From contig NC_135175.1 in assembly GCF_041146795.1 (NCBI RefSeq), positions 31,313,075 to 31,377,074 of the forward strand: DNA of 64,000 bases. The letters run 5' to 3'. This document shows positions 35,711 to 50,086 of this stretch, piece after piece; positions within the stretch are counted from its first letter, which is position 1; every line of letters starts with the position of its first letter. A program made the position numbers and the translations under genes. The notes under the pieces were generated by a model that searched no databases, was not told the DNA's origin, and saw only the letters and a list, made by a program, of their open reading frames with translations. Source of the DNA: Maylandia zebra (lineage: Eukaryota; Chordata; Actinopteri; Cichliformes; Cichlidae).

Positions 35711-36152
35711 AATTGACAATTTTAAAATCATATGCAAAAGTTTTGCAAACAACAAATATATATGGTTACAATAATAAATCTGAAAATGATAAATTACTTG
35801 ACTCCTTAGAAGAAATAAAGAATAACTCCTTACTAAAAGATAAAATGGTTAGAACGCAGATTAATAAATTAATGGCTCATTATGGAATAAAGCTAACACA
35901 GAGAAGTCCTTTTGTACCAATTGGGAACTTTTTAAATTTGAAGCATGCAAATTCTTGAGAAGATATGGGAGTCAAATTATTAAATCAAGGAAAGCTGAAG
36001 AGGAAGAAGTGATCAGCAAAATTGCCTCTTATTACCAGAAATCCCCAGAAGAAATCTCAGAGGAAGATAAATTAACTTTACTAGACCTTCAAAATAAATT
36101 GGACGGTTTATATCGATGCAAAGCTGAGGGTGCTTTTGTAAGATCCAGGAAG

Positions 36153-37854
36153 ATTCACCAACGAGCTGAATCGGTTCTACGCCCGTTTCGAGGTTAGCCA
36201 GGCGGCTAATGCTATCTACCGCCTGACTACCGAGGACAGTGACGGCATCAGCGAGAGACCGGTGACCAGCATCGCGGAGCATGACGTCCGAGCGGCACTG
36301 AGGAGAGTGAACACAAGGAAAGCGGCGGGGCCAGACGGCATCACCGGCCGTCTGCTGCGCTGCTGTGCTGACCAGCTAGCAGGTGTGTTCACTTACATCT
36401 TCAACGAGTCCCTGGCGAAGTCTGTGGTCCCCACATGCTTCAAAAGATCCACCATCATCCCTGTGCCCAAGAACAGCAAACCCTCATCCCTGAACGATTA
36501 CCGGCCAGTTGCACTGACCTCGGTAGTAATGAAGGTGTTTGAGAGGCTGCTGAAGAACATCATCTCCTCCTCCATCCCAGACACCACAGATCCGCTGCAG
36601 TTCGCCTACAGATCCAACAGATCCACAGAGGATGCCATCGCCCACGTCCTACACACCACTCTCAGCCACGTGGACAAGAAACAGGGTAACTATGTGCGAA
36701 TGCTGTTTGTTGATTACAGTTCAGCGTTTAACACAATAGTGCCCTGCAGACTGTTCACAAAGCTGAGGGATCTGGGACTTAACAGCCGTCTGTGTGCATG
36801 GGTGTTGGACTTCCTCACTGGCAGAACTCAGGTGGTGAGGGTGGGCAGGTGCTTCTCCAACAGCATCACCATCAACACAGGAGCACCTCAGGGATGTGTC
36901 CTCTCGCCACTGCTCTACTCCCTCTACACTTCAGACTGTGTGGCCACCCATGGCTCCAACACCATTGTGAAGTTTGCTGACGACACAGTGGTGTTGGGTG
37001 CCATCTCCAACAACGATGAGGCGGCCTACATGGATGAAGTGAAGAATCTGGCATTGTGGTGCCAGGACAACCACCTCCAGCTGAACGTCAGCAAGACCAA
37101 GGAGCTGGTGGTGGACTTCAGAAGGGGTCAGCACAGAGACTACAAGCCCATTATCATCAATGGAGCTCCAGTGGAGAGGGTGCAGTCCTTCAAGTATCTC
37201 GGTGTTCACATCTCCTCAGACCTGACATGGTCTGCCCACATTCAGGTCCAGACCAAAAAGGCTAGGCAGCGCCTGTATCACCTACGACAACTGAGGAAGT
37301 TCAGGGTCTCTCCAAAGATCCTCAGGATTTTCTATACAGGCGCTGTGGAGAGCATCCTCACACAGGACATGACATCGTGGTTCGGGAACAGCTGTGTGAA
37401 GGACCAAAAAGCTCTCCAGAGAGTGATCCGTACAGCAGAACGCTGCTGCAGGATTGCTCTCCCCCCGCTTCAGGACACCTACACCAGGAGATGCCAGACT
37501 AGAGCAGCGCAGATACTGAAGGACCCGTCCCATCCTGGCAACAAACTGTTCCAACTTCTGCAATCTGGTAGAAGGTTCCGCATCTTCCGGGCAAGGACAG
37601 AGAGACTCAAGAGGAGCTTCTATCCCCAAGCCATCCGTGCCCTAAACACACACACCCGCCCTCTCACATCATCTATAATTGACTGAGACAGGACTCTTCC
37701 AGACACTCTAAACCAAGGCACAATGTACATTTCAATTCCTTTAATTTTAAATATGTTTATATTGTCTATCCTGTAAAATAGTCAGATGTCTATTCATATT
37801 AATGTACAGAATTCACCTGCTTGCTGCTACTACTGCACATTCACCCAGTGTATA

Positions 37855-37896
<42 letters not shown>

Positions 37897-38196
37897 CCCA
37901 GCACGCCCCTGCGGGCGGTTTATCCTTCAAGCTCGGGTCCTCTACCAGAGGCCTGGGAGCTTGAGGGTCCTGCGCAGTATCTTAGCTGTTCCCAGGACTG
38001 CGCTCTTCTGGACAGAGATCTCCGATGTTATTCCCGGGATTATTAAAAACTTCAGCTGCTGCAGCTGTTTATCTTCTCATTACTCATTATGGTTATTTTT
38101 CATTGCATTTTCACTGTGTAACAATTGATTGTTTGTATCTTCCTTTAAATGCCAATATATTTCCTTGACTTATTCGAATAATGGTGTAATTAATCA

Positions 38197-38259
<63 letters not shown>

Positions 38260-38391
38260 GTTCTTCCTCTACACCCCCCCCCCCCATTTTTGCACATGTC
38301 GAGGAGCGTGTCAGACTACATTTCACTGTGTGTTATACTTGTATAACTATGCATGTGACAAATAATAAAGAACCTTGAACCTTGAACCTTG
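36153..38391 (+). mobile_element. 5'-truncated jockey/Rex-type LINE nested in L1
   Basis: The insert starts inside ORF2 (FTNELNRFYARFE) and ends in tandem ACCTTGA repeats after AATAAAG, a LINE-type 3' end. Two (TA)n arrays, 37855-37890 and 38199-38257, lie in the 3' untranslated part. The reverse transcriptase frame is open throughout, so this insertion is the youngest LINE in the window. Confidence 0.8.
36262..37686 (+). CDS. LINE reverse transcriptase fragment, uninterrupted
   Basis: This is the C-terminal 474 codons of a non-LTR retrotransposon ORF2; the same frame continues upstream to 36151 without a stop. It shows the RT blocks in order: KAAGPDGITGRLL, NDYRPVALTSVVMKVFE, LFVDYSSAFNTI (first catalytic Asp), TGAPQGCVLSPLLY, VKFADDTVVLG (catalytic AspAsp) and FKYLGVHI. 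A C-terminal region with CRIALPPLQDTYTRRC follows. The N-terminal endonuclease is missing through 5' truncation, so the copy cannot move alone. The first methionine is arbitrary. It could belong to the CR1/Rex1, jockey or I-like groups; which one needs a tree. Confidence 0.85.
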   Translation: MTSIAEHDVRAALRRVNTRKAAGPDGITGRLLRCCADQLAGVFTYIFNESLAKSVVPTCFKRSTIIPVPKNSKPSSLNDYRPVALTSVVMKVFERLLKNIISSSIPDTTDPLQFAYRSNRSTEDAIAHVLHTTLSHVDKKQGNYVRMLFVDYSSAFNTIVPCRLFTKLRDLGLNSRLCAWVLDFLTGRTQVVRVGRCFSNSITINTGAPQGCVLSPLLYSLYTSDCVATHGSNTIVKFADDTVVLGAISNNDEAAYMDEVKNLALWCQDNHLQLNVSKTKELVVDFRRGQHRDYKPIIINGAPVERVQSFKYLGVHISSDLTWSAHIQVQTKKARQRLYHLRQLRKFRVSPKILRIFYTGAVESILTQDMTSWFGNSCVKDQKALQRVIRTAERCCRIALPPLQDTYTRRCQTRAAQILKDPSHPGNKLFQLLQSGRRFRIFRARTERLKRSFYPQAIRALNTHTRPLTSSIID

Positions 38392-39319
38392 AAGAGGTGG
38401 CTGGAGGAGGGAGAACAAAATTCTGCTTTTTCAGGCTTGACAAATACAGATCCAAAACCAACTAAATATTAATGGCACTGTTTCTGACAAGCCTAGAGAA
38501 ATTTCACATTTCTGTGCCAAATTCTATACTAAACTGTACAACTCAAACTATAATGAGGATGTCTCAACACTGTTTCTCAATAATATTAAAAACCTAAAAA
38601 CTATTGTTGTGGAAGATAGAAGTCTCTGTGACAGCCCTCTGACTGTGGAGGGAGTTTGTAATTCTATTTCTGCACTTAAGGCCAACAAATCTCCTGGCAC
38701 AGATGGTTTAACTGCAGAGTTTTATAAATCATTTTCTAATCTCCTGGCTGCGTTCTTACTGCAGGTTTTCATAGAAAGTATAGAGAATAACACCCTCCCT
38801 CCTACTCTTACTCAGGGTCTCATAACACTTATTCCAAAGCCAAACAAAGACTTACTTCTTATTGATAATTGGAGACCCGTCTGTCTGCTCAATAATGACT
38901 ATGAGATTATGGCTTTAGTACTTACTAACAGAATTAAAGAGTTCTTGGACACAATTATCGATGAGACACAATCAGGCTTTATGAGAAATAGACACATTTC
39001 TAATAACATTAGACTGGTTTTGGATCTACTTGATTACTATGATTTGATATCTGACAATAGCTTCATTCTCTTCCTGGATTTTTAAAAGGCTTTTGATACA
39101 ATTGAACATCCATTTATTTTCCAGTCTTTGGAAAAATTCAGCATTTTTCTGTAAAGCTTCAAAACCTTGCACACAAATGGCAATAGCTCAATTAAAATGA
39201 CTAACGGCTCCACCCCGAGATTTGACCTGTTATACAAGGAATCACCATAGCTGATAAGGAGCTCATCATCAGCCAGCAAGCTGATGACACCACTCTTCTT
39301 GAAGAATGCAAATCAAATC

Positions 39320-40066
39320 CGTCCAGCCCATGGTGATCGATGCAGCAATTCTGTTCTGTACAGGAGAGACGTCACGGAGGAGATCGTCTGCAGTGATCAG
39401 GACACAGGACACAATGTGACGTAAAAAAACGTGCAAACTTGCACTAAAAAAATCTGTGAAACAGCGAGGTGGAAGATGAACCGCGTTATAGCGAGGGACC
39501 ACTGTAATTTTGAAGGTCAGTCACAACATACCCTTCGTAAATACTTATGTACAGAAACCCTTACCGGCAATCATTCGTTTTTTGTGTGGCTTTTTTTCAC
39601 GGTTTGTTAACATGCTGTGTAGGTGTGTACTTGACTAGCTGATATCAACATAACGTGGGAAACATCTGGTTTGACTATTCTTCACCTGTAATTTGAATGC
39701 TGAACATTTGCCTGTTTAAATCATAAGACCAGTCACTATACAGAGATGTGCTTCTGAATGTGGACGATGTGTCTTCTGCTGTAGTGATCCAGTTCTTCTT
39801 GTGTTGAGTGATGTAAACAACTGATCGATCTAAACTCTTTAAACGTCAAAATTGATCATTAGATTTTTTTATGACACAACAGTGGCGAGTGTTCCCACTT
39901 TCTGCTCTTTGTAACTTAACGTGATCTTTCCGTTTTCGAGCTTTGGACATGATTTTGGAGTATATCTTCGCAATAGCGATTGACCACAAGGTAAAGCTAC
40001 CGGAAATGTACAACCCCACATCCGGTCTCAAACCAGGAAGTTAGCATTTTCTCGTGCACAGGGTCA
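39320..40066. repeat. Second copy of the pogo-like composite repeat
   Basis: It is homologous to about 17070-17860, including GAACCGCGTTATAGCGAGGG at 39478-39497 and the following CACATTCGTAAATACT-like body. On the minus strand of both copies a short stretch reads ARKRKDHVKLQRAE...HCCV, possibly the start of a DNA-binding domain. It sits inside the L1-type element. Confidence 0.55.
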
Positions 40067-41099
40067 ATTGGTGGCTCAGCTGGTTAATAAAGAGGGAGTA
40101 CGACTTACTTACAATGAATTCCTTACACCATATAATTTCCCATCAGTGTTTGGGAATTCTCAATGGTGCTTGGTGCCATACCCTCAGGTACTTTAATGTT
40201 ATATAAAAACACTGACAGTTCAATATCTACCTCAGTCACTCTCCCTGATCCAGCTGAGTCAGCAGTGGGAAAAATCTGCTTTTCACAGGAACTTGGTAAC
40301 AGCAATAAGAGAATACGTAGTTTATTCCAAGAAGATATCGTGTCTCTCCCATATATATAATATCTTACTGGAACCAACATGTTCCAGATATCACCTGGAA
40401 GACAGTCTGGATGATCCCATAAATATCTAATTGTAAACAAGGTGAAGGATATCTCATGTAAAATTCTTCATAAATGTTACCCTGCCAGTCACTATATGGT
40501 AACATTTAAAAGAGACATAAATACTAATTGAACTTTCTGTGGGGATCATCCAGAAACTGTAGCACATCTTTTTTGGTACTGTTCCTCTACACAGAGATTC
40601 TGGAAGAATTTAGCAGTTTTGTTATTGTCCATATTTTAAGGGAGTTTTCTTAATGATGGGAAAATGTTTTTATTCTGTTTCTTTAAGTTCACCAGGAAGA
40701 ATGATAAATGTTTTTTATAATACATTTCTTAATACGTTTAGCTAAATTTTCTATCCATAAATGTAAGTTTATTAATAAAACACCACATTTCTGCTTTTTT
40801 ATAAGGATATGGAATAGTACATACAATCAATATCAGACTCAACCAACAAAAAGGAGCAATATTTATATATGTTGATTTTTGCCCGTACTCATATAATAAT
40901 TTTTTTTACCCCTGATTTTGTATGTTCATGTTCTGTTCTTTCTTAAACTTCATCTGTTTGTATGTTGTATACTTATTGTGTTTCAATAAAGTTCAATTTT
41001 TAAAAAGTACATTCTAAATGAAGCTTCAGACGTCACTAATCACGTGACTCTGGCCAAACGAATCAAGCCTCGACACGTGCTTCTGAAGCAGCGTGTTGA

Positions 41100-41164
41100 T
41101 CTTTTTCACACACGCACCGGAGCGTCAGCTTCAAGCGGACCATTGCTACCTCTCACATCTAAAG
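41100..41164 (+). other. Probable non-coding first exon of zinc-finger gene copy 1
   Basis: GCTACCTCTCACATCTAAAG is followed by the donor GTAAGTG at 41165. The same exon end, donor and about 100 bp of intron recur upstream of copy 2 (exon end 56650). Neither has an in-frame ATG linked to the fingers. The 5' limit of the exon is not visible. Confidence 0.5.
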
Positions 41165-41445
41165 GTAAGTGTCAAGGTAACTTTGAACTGAGTTCAGTCA
41201 ATCTCGAGTTTTTTTAAGTTTTCTGTTGCTCTCTGTGAGAGGAGACCGTTAAAGGCGAGGCTCTCCAGAGTGTAGCAAAACAGGAAACAGCTGCTGGGTG
41301 TGTGTGCGTGTGTGCAAAAGAATAGATTAGAAGTGCAAGTGAGCCACGAGTAAAGAAAGGTCAAGTTTCGTGAGTTGTTTTTCTCACCACTGATCACGCG
41401 CTCAACACTCTACACATACTTGCATCACACGCGCGCTCTCGAGCA

Positions 41446-43810
<2,365 letters not shown>

Positions 43811-44293
43811 GCGAAACAGTACAGAGAAAGTGAGTGAATACTTTGGCTATGAATTAGGTAGTGAGTACACAGAAAGTGTGCTTCGCATGAAGCACGTGAA
43901 GATTATACTATGAAAAAGAATGTATTTAAAAGTTGTTAATTAAATTGCTAAGCAAATAAGCTACTCAGAAACACCACTGTGTTTGAGCAGGAACAGGAAG
44001 TGATACTCTACCGTAGAGCGAGCGAACACCAAGTGACAGCGCCACCAAGAGTCTTATCGTTGCAAATCAGTGTGTCGGCCCACTGGGCATTTGATTCCAA
44101 TAACAGGCCTCAGTCTCTCCTGCTACTGGTCTGCCATACTGCTAAATTTGGTATCGGTGCTCAAACCTTTTGTGTCTGTTTGCCCACTTGGGGAAGCAAA
44201 ATTCTTTTGTTTTTTGTGGTCAGATGAACATATGAGACACTTTGACTCTTCAGTGCAGTGTGGAGCCTAACAAAGATCTGTTTTGTGTCCCAG

Positions 44294-45739
44294 CTGATCA
44301 GCAGGAGGAGAAGAGTCTGACGGAGCAGCAGAGGAACATTTTCAGCTACTTGGACTCAGCTCAGCCACTACAGAGAAAACAATGAGCTCAACACAGAAGG
44401 TGACAGACAGAGCAGGGCGATATGACCAAAAATATTTATCACGATATACATTTGAAAATTTGCGATAACAATATAGCTGACGATATAATTGATGCAAGAC
44501 AAAATACTTTACAACTCCACAACTTTATTAGTGCAAAAAAAAAAACCCCATCAATGTATTTGGACTTAAAGAACTATGGGCTCAAAATGTGGTCATAAAT
44601 ATTTTGTACTTGTAAAAAAGATTTGTATGTGTAAAAAGAATTTGTGTGTGCGTAAAAAAGATTTGTGTGCGGACTTAGAAAAAAAAACCCTGCAAGTTAC
44701 AAATGCGGATTTTGACCCTATTTTTCTTCCTTTCATCTGATTGGATTGTTACATTTGTGATTGACCAATCAGATGAAAGGAAGAAAAATAGGGTCAAAAT
44801 CCGCACTTGTAACTTGCAGGGTTTTTTTTTTCTAAGTCCGCACACAAATCTTTTTTACGCACGCACAAATCTTTTTTTACGCACACACAATTTCTTTTTT
44901 ACAAGTACAAAATATTTATGACCACATTTTGAGCCCGTAAACAAGCAGCTTTTTTTTTTTAATGTGTATTAAAATTTAACAGTGCAAATGCAAATGTCAG
45001 CCAATTTCCTCTGGAAAATCCTTTTGGTTAAACTGTCAGCAAGCAATTTGCATTTGCACTGTTAAATTTTTATATAACTTTAATGCACATAAAAAACAGC
45101 TGCTTGTTTAAGTGAAAATATATTGATGGATTTTTTTGCACTAATAAAGTTGTGGAGTTGTAAAGTATTTTGTCTCGCCTCAATTATATCGTCAGTTATA
45201 TTGTTATCGCAAATTTTCAAATGTATATCGTGATAAATATTTTTGGTCATATCGCCCTGCTCTACTTTCATGTGTTACTGTTTAGGCTTAAATTGGTTTG
45301 ATGTTTGGTGCCTTTTTCTTAATGTAAAAAAAAACCCTTAGGTTACAATCAGACATTTTTCTTGCATTTGATTTGATAAATTTTGATCTTTTGATTGATA
45401 AACTAAAATGTTATGGATTTTCACCAGCTGCTTTGTGCTGGAAAAAAATTATTTGGACAGAAGATAGCAGAAGGTTTATTGTAATGGTTGATAGGTTTGT
45501 AGCTTGAACCTATCCGCTGGAACGTTGAGGACAATATAATTACACTGCAAAGCAAGACACAAGTAGGCAAAGTTCTTCATGGTACTCGTGCACGGGAGAG
45601 ACCGGACAAACGCCGTTCCTTCGCTTGACCCCAGTTGCTCTCGCCCACTCTCCCGTACCACTGTTCTTTTATTGAGGTTACATGAATATGCATCAGTTCA
45701 TTAACATATGACGTCTACATACACACAAAGAGTACCTTG

Positions 45740-45806
<67 letters not shown>

Positions 45807-48800
45807 TCCAGATGTGACCCTGTGAAGACTCCCCAAAGCTGGTGCCAGGAGTCTAGCGGTCCATCTGAACAAAAGGCTCTTATACTTAAACAGATATACG
45901 TGTGCTTGCTATACCATAAATCAATAAGAAAAGATACGACCTCTCCTAGGAGGTGTGATCTACGCCGGAACACTCTGTAGAGGGAGTGAACGCACTCCCC
46001 CTTCATGCTACACAGAGCTGTTACAGACCTCCTAGGATGAGACATTCTTTCAATCTACAAATGATTATACACCTCTAAGCATATATGGTTAAATATTTCT
46101 AAGCATAAATGACAATCAACAATACAAATCTAACAATGGTTATTTCTCAGTTATGAACTGCGGTTTACCCCAAGGCAGCTGCCTCGCTCCACTTCTCTAT
46201 TCAGTTTTCACTGATGATCTGCAATATGTCTTGGCTTAATCTTGGGTATGCCAATGATTCCACCTTGTTTTATTCAGCCAGTGACAATTCTGAACTGATC
46301 AGCGTGTCACAACAAAATTTGCTGAATGTGTTTGACTGGATAAGTAAAAACAACATGATTTTAAATGTATCTAAATCCAAATCTATGTTAATTAGAAGCA
46401 GATTAGTCAACAGCCCACAACTGAGTCTTTCCATAGCCAGTGTTAGAACACGTCACCCAGATGAAACTACTCGGCATTACCATAAATCACCACCTTTCAT
46501 GGTCTCAGCACATCGATTGTTTTTAAGAAAATGGGACAAGGCATAGCTATGGCTATGAAATGCTCTTTCTGTATCACTTCAATTATGAAAGATGTCATTA
46601 ATGCACTAGTAATGTCTCATCTGGAGTATTGTTCAATCATTTGGTCAGCAGCTAATAAGACAGATCTTAACAGACTTCAGTTAGTCCAGAATAAAGCATA
46701 CAGATTAGTGTTAAGATGTTCATACTATAATAATATTGATAAAATGTATTATCAACTTTCTTGGCTTCCTGTACAGACTAAAATATTCTATGGCTTACTT
46801 GTATTTATAAAGAAAGCAATTCTCTTAAACACACCACATTTATTTCTGCTCAGCTGCAGTATCCAGATGAAATACATAATCATATTACACAGTTTTCAAC
46901 AAACTGCAATTTAGTAAATGCTCGAGTTAAAAGTAACTTTTTGTAAAACTGTTACATTTAGAGCAACTTTTAAGTGGAATAAATTGCCTTATAAAATTAG
47001 AGAATTATTCAAACTATTCAAAACTTCAATGAACACTTAACTATGGAAGCCCATTTCCGCCACTAAAAAAAAAAAAGGATCCATAACTCAAAATTTCAAG
47101 TTACTTTTCTCAAAATTTTGAGTTATTAACTCGAAATTTCGAGTTAGCGCTGCCAATCAGTAATATATGTGAATGACGTCATTTCCTCGTTACCCGGAAG
47201 CTGAAGCCCTCAGCTACAAATGCTACAACTAAGCTTACATCCAGTCGTGAATGCACAGATTGCTGAGTGTTTTCAGCCTGGCTTCACAAATGATGAAATC
47301 CCTGTGTTATTAGCTGAATCACATGGTGTTACTATCAGCAAACGTACTCGCGAAAGCGCCAATTTGTTGGGATCCGTTTTTGAGTGCACGTTCCTCTGCC
47401 ATGTGCTTCCGGGTAACAAGAAAGCGACCTCATTCACCTATATTTTTGATTGGCAGGGCTAACTCGAAGTTTCGAGTTACTTTTCTCAAAATTTCGAGTT
47501 ATATTTCTCAAAATTTCAACTTATGGATACTAGCTGTTTTGTTTTTATTTAGTGGCGGAAACGGGCTTCCATACTTAAAAGCCGATTCACAGAGCTTTTA
47601 GTTGTTGTAAATATTGTAAGAGATGATTTGTTTTTGAAATTTGTGTAATGTGCCTGAATGTTATTGATATTATTATTATATTGTTATTATTGATTGCTTA
47701 TATTTTAACAATTGTGAAACCTCACTGTGGATGTAAGAGCCAAATTATGCGGATATCTTGAATCCACTTTATTGTATAATATTTTATGTGATTGTATTTG
47801 ACGGAAGATGAGCAACATCTGTTGTGGAAGCTAATGGGGTTCTTTTTAAATAAACAAAAATACGATTTAATATCACTGAATAATTATGTATAAATCTATA
47901 AAAATTAAAGAAATATGTAATAGGAAACTACACTATAATATAAATTATAAAATAATATAAAAGTGTGTGTGCATGTGCGCGTGCAATCACGAGGGATGGG
48001 CATGATTTTAGTGTTTGAACAGTCATGAATTATTTTTAACAGCAGGTTGGATGTAATGTGTTAGAACTACCAGCAGGTGGGGATAAGAGACCTTTAAGGT
48101 GTTTGGTGCCACACTCCACCTTCAGGTTTAAAACTAGTGTTAATGGAGGGAGTTTGAAGGTTGAGTTTGTTCCACGACTGCATTTCACTCACTGCCTCTG
48201 TTTGTATCTCTGTCACTGCAGGACCAACATGGAGCGAGAAGTCAGCGCTCTCAGGAGGCCGACAAACCTCACAGAAGAAAGAGAGAGAAAAAACACACCT
48301 GTGACGAGTGTGGGAAGGGTTTTACTGAGAAGGGTCATCTAAAACAGCATCAGGTCATCCACACTGGAGAGAGACCGTTCAGCTGTGACTTGTGTGGAAA
48401 GTCTTTTTCCTGGAAGGTTGCTCTAAAACAACACCAACTCATCCACAGTGGAGTTAAAGCGTACAGCTGTGATCAGTGTGGCAGAGCTTTTACTCGCAGT
48501 AGCAGCTTACAGAGTCATCTAGTTACCCACTCTGGAATTAAGGCATACAGCTGTGACATCTGTGGAAAAACTTTCAGCCAGAGAGGGCACCGAAATAGAC
48601 ACCTACGCATTCACACCAGACATGATGTGTACAGCTGTGAACAGTGTGGAAAACAGTTTGTAACTTACACACAGTTACAACAACACATGTTTAGCCACAC
48701 GGATGAGAGACCTTATAAATGTGACCTGTGTGAGAAGACTTTTAAAGCTCCACATTACCTGAGAGAACACCAACAGATCCACACCAGAAAGAGACTCTAC

Positions 48801-49836
48801 AAGTGCAGTTACTGTGAGGTATGTATTTATATTGTTATCTTGTCATTTTAGCCTGACTGTTTGGAACAACTCTGCTCATTAAACTGTGTTAGCATGTTAG
48901 CAATTCTACTGCATGGAAAAGCAGCTCTGAGTGATTATTCAGATTTTCATGTCAGTTATGATTTTAGTATTACTGTAGTATTATGGTGGTAGTATTGTAG
49001 TTATTGCAGCCCAGTAAACTGAGTGTGTTAACTGAAACAGTCAAATGTAATTGGACGTCTGCAGAGATGCTCTTTATTTCAGGTGACGTTCAGGATAAAA
49101 ATGTTGAAGGACTGACTTACACTGTCTTTGTGTCTTTGTTTAGAAGCAGAGCGACACAGATGGATCCAGTTCTCAACCCTGTCATCACCGTGGTGGTGGG
49201 AAAGACTTTCGTTGTGACCTCTGTGGAAAAACTTTCAGTCGGCAAAAGACCCTAAAAAGACATCAACGTAGACACACTGGAGACAAACTGCAATACTGCA
49301 AAGAATGTGGGAGAAGCTTCACCACACCAGGTGACTTAAAACGACATGAACTGATTCACAGTGGGGTTAAAAAGCACCTCTGTGATCAGTGTGGGTCATC
49401 CTTCACCACTACAAATAAGCTTAAAAGACACAAACGAGTCCACACAGGAGAGAAACCATACAAGTGCAGACACTGTGACAGAAGCTTCTCAGATTCAGGT
49501 CATCGTAACAGGCATGAACATACACACATGGAAGGAAACTACAGCTGTGACCAGTGTGACAAGAGCTTCAGGAATCTCAGTTCATACTCCAAACACAAAC
49601 GATCCCACGTTACTAATAAACTGTTTCACTGTTACCAATGTGCCCAAACATTCACCTCATTGTCTGCTCTGTGCAAACATCAGCGTGATCACTCAGGGCT
49701 GAAATCACTCCCATCACTGGATCACAGTGAATCTGAAGAGACAGAAAGATCCTCTGGTTTCAGTGTCAGACTCAAAAAGCTTGAGATCAGGCTCCACAGA
49801 GTTCAGATAGAATCATTTAAACTTGTGTTGAACTGA
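44294..49836 (+). CDS. C2H2 zinc-finger protein, 12 fingers (copy 1)
   Basis: This is a probable nuclear DNA-binding transcription factor. The transcript joins exon 2 (44294-44399, ATG at 44382), exon 3 (48222-48818) and exon 4 (49144-49836) with GT-AG sites in phase 0, giving 435 residues. The start codons MSSTQK join DQHGARSQRSQEADKP, a leader common in fish C2H2 genes. Fingers of the C-x2-C-x12-H-x3-H type lie at residues 31-53, 59-81, 87-109, 115-137, 143-165, 171-193, 227-249, 255-277, 283-305, 311-333, 338-360 and 366-388. Linkers are TGERP, SGVKA and TGEKP types. A lone CSYC at 200-203, at the exon 3/4 boundary, is a dead finger. A 47-residue charged tail ends FKLVLN. No KRAB, SCAN or BTB domain is seen. 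Targets are unknown. Confidence 0.88.
44409..45263. mobile_element. Giant-hairpin MITE in intron 2 of zinc-finger copy 1
   Basis: The ends AGAGCAGGGCGATATGACC and its reverse complement open an inverted repeat that runs almost without a break to a loop near 45030. Each arm is about 240 bp once the nested element is ignored. Copy 2 has the same element at 59515-60015. It begins only 9 bp after the exon 2 splice donor in both genes. Confidence 0.8.
44571..44937. mobile_element. Second foldback MITE nested in the first
   Basis: Its long inverted arms contain GGGCTCAAAATGTGGTCATA and the reverse complement. An internal palindrome is built on CCTTTCATCTGATTGG / CCAATCAGATGAAAGG. TAAA flanks it (44567-44570 and 44938-44941). 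Zinc-finger copy 2 has the empty site (CACTTAAACAAGCAG at about 59666), which proves insertion after gene duplication. Confidence 0.8.
45489..46135 (-). mobile_element. Solo LTR with 5-bp duplication ATGGT
   Basis: It starts TGATAGG and ends TCTAACA, and ATGGT flanks it at 45484-45488 and 46136-46140. Removing it rejoins the LINE codons …MV-NGYFSV. On the minus strand it has CAATAAAAGAAC. A long (GT)n run lies at about 45740-45804. Its distal end resembles the LTR at 668-1232. Confidence 0.8.
47044..47571. mobile_element. MITE-like element with TA duplication
   Basis: Inverted ends TGGAAGCCC(A/G)TTTCCGCCACTAAA are flanked by TA. Tandem and inverted TCAAAATTTCGAGTTA motifs fill both sides. 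The centre (about 47222-47400) reads CFQPGFTNDEIPVLLAESHG, which resembles a helix-turn-helix start of a transposase-like protein, so it derives from an autonomous element. Confidence 0.7.
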
Positions 49837-50086
49837 ACTGGTTGCTGGGCTGAACTTCTACATAATACAGATTTACATGGGATCTTATTTTCTGTCGTTT
49901 TACTGAGTCAGTTTTGTCCTTTTTTCTCTGTCCTGGTTTTGCTCGTCTGTAAATAATTGAAACTCAGTCAAATAGTTCATTGTTCTCCAGCAAAACGTTT
50001 TGGAACCTCATGTTTAACCTTTAAACTCTGACATGTTTTAGCACACAAGGCTTCATCGGGGAGTTCACTCATGATTGGACCATGAG

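Larger units (their letters stand above)
35713..41005 (+). mobile_element. L1-type LINE, split by a second LINE and a DNA repeat
   Basis: Pieces read in order on the plus strand. The endonuclease-RT linker (35713-36152) includes EEISEEDKLTLLDLQNKLDG and GAFVRSRK. Then come RWLEEGEQNSA (38395) and the RT domain (38600-39300), with KSPGTDGLTAEFYK, LIPKPNKD and a degenerate ADDTTLL. A C-terminal part (40067-40880) has CGDHPETVAHLFWYC. An AATAAAG near 40985 ends the element. The RT lacks its middle, and stops are frequent, so it is dead. The GAFVRSRK/RWLEEGEQ split is healed when 36153-38391 is removed. Confidence 0.8.
45340..47640 (+). mobile_element. LINE relic in intron 2 of zinc-finger copy 1
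   Basis: The plus strand gives RT fragments: FDLINFDLLIDKL, then after the LTR the CGLPQGSCLAPLLYSV block, LGYANDSTLFYS (the catalytic YADD position reads YAND), SHLEYCSIIWS and WLPVQTKIFYGLLVF. A solo LTR (45489-46135) and a MITE (47044-47571) interrupt it. Copy 2 keeps only a scrap of it at about 60090-60130, so the LINE predates the duplication. Confidence 0.7.

Noticed and set aside
38111-38365. Open frames of alternating Tyr and Ile on both strands
   Set aside because: They are translations of the (TA)n microsatellite at 38199-38257.
48058-48342. Frame reading MLELPAGGDKRP, conserved in both zinc-finger copies (also at 60306)
   Set aside because: It spans intron 2 and the exon 3 acceptor in the wrong frame for the fingers. 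Its conservation is explained by the recent duplication.
49361-49702. Frames overlapping exon 4 of the zinc-finger genes (also 61609-61950)
   Set aside because: These are shadows of the true finger frame, which has the regular C-x2-C-x12-H-x3-H pattern.
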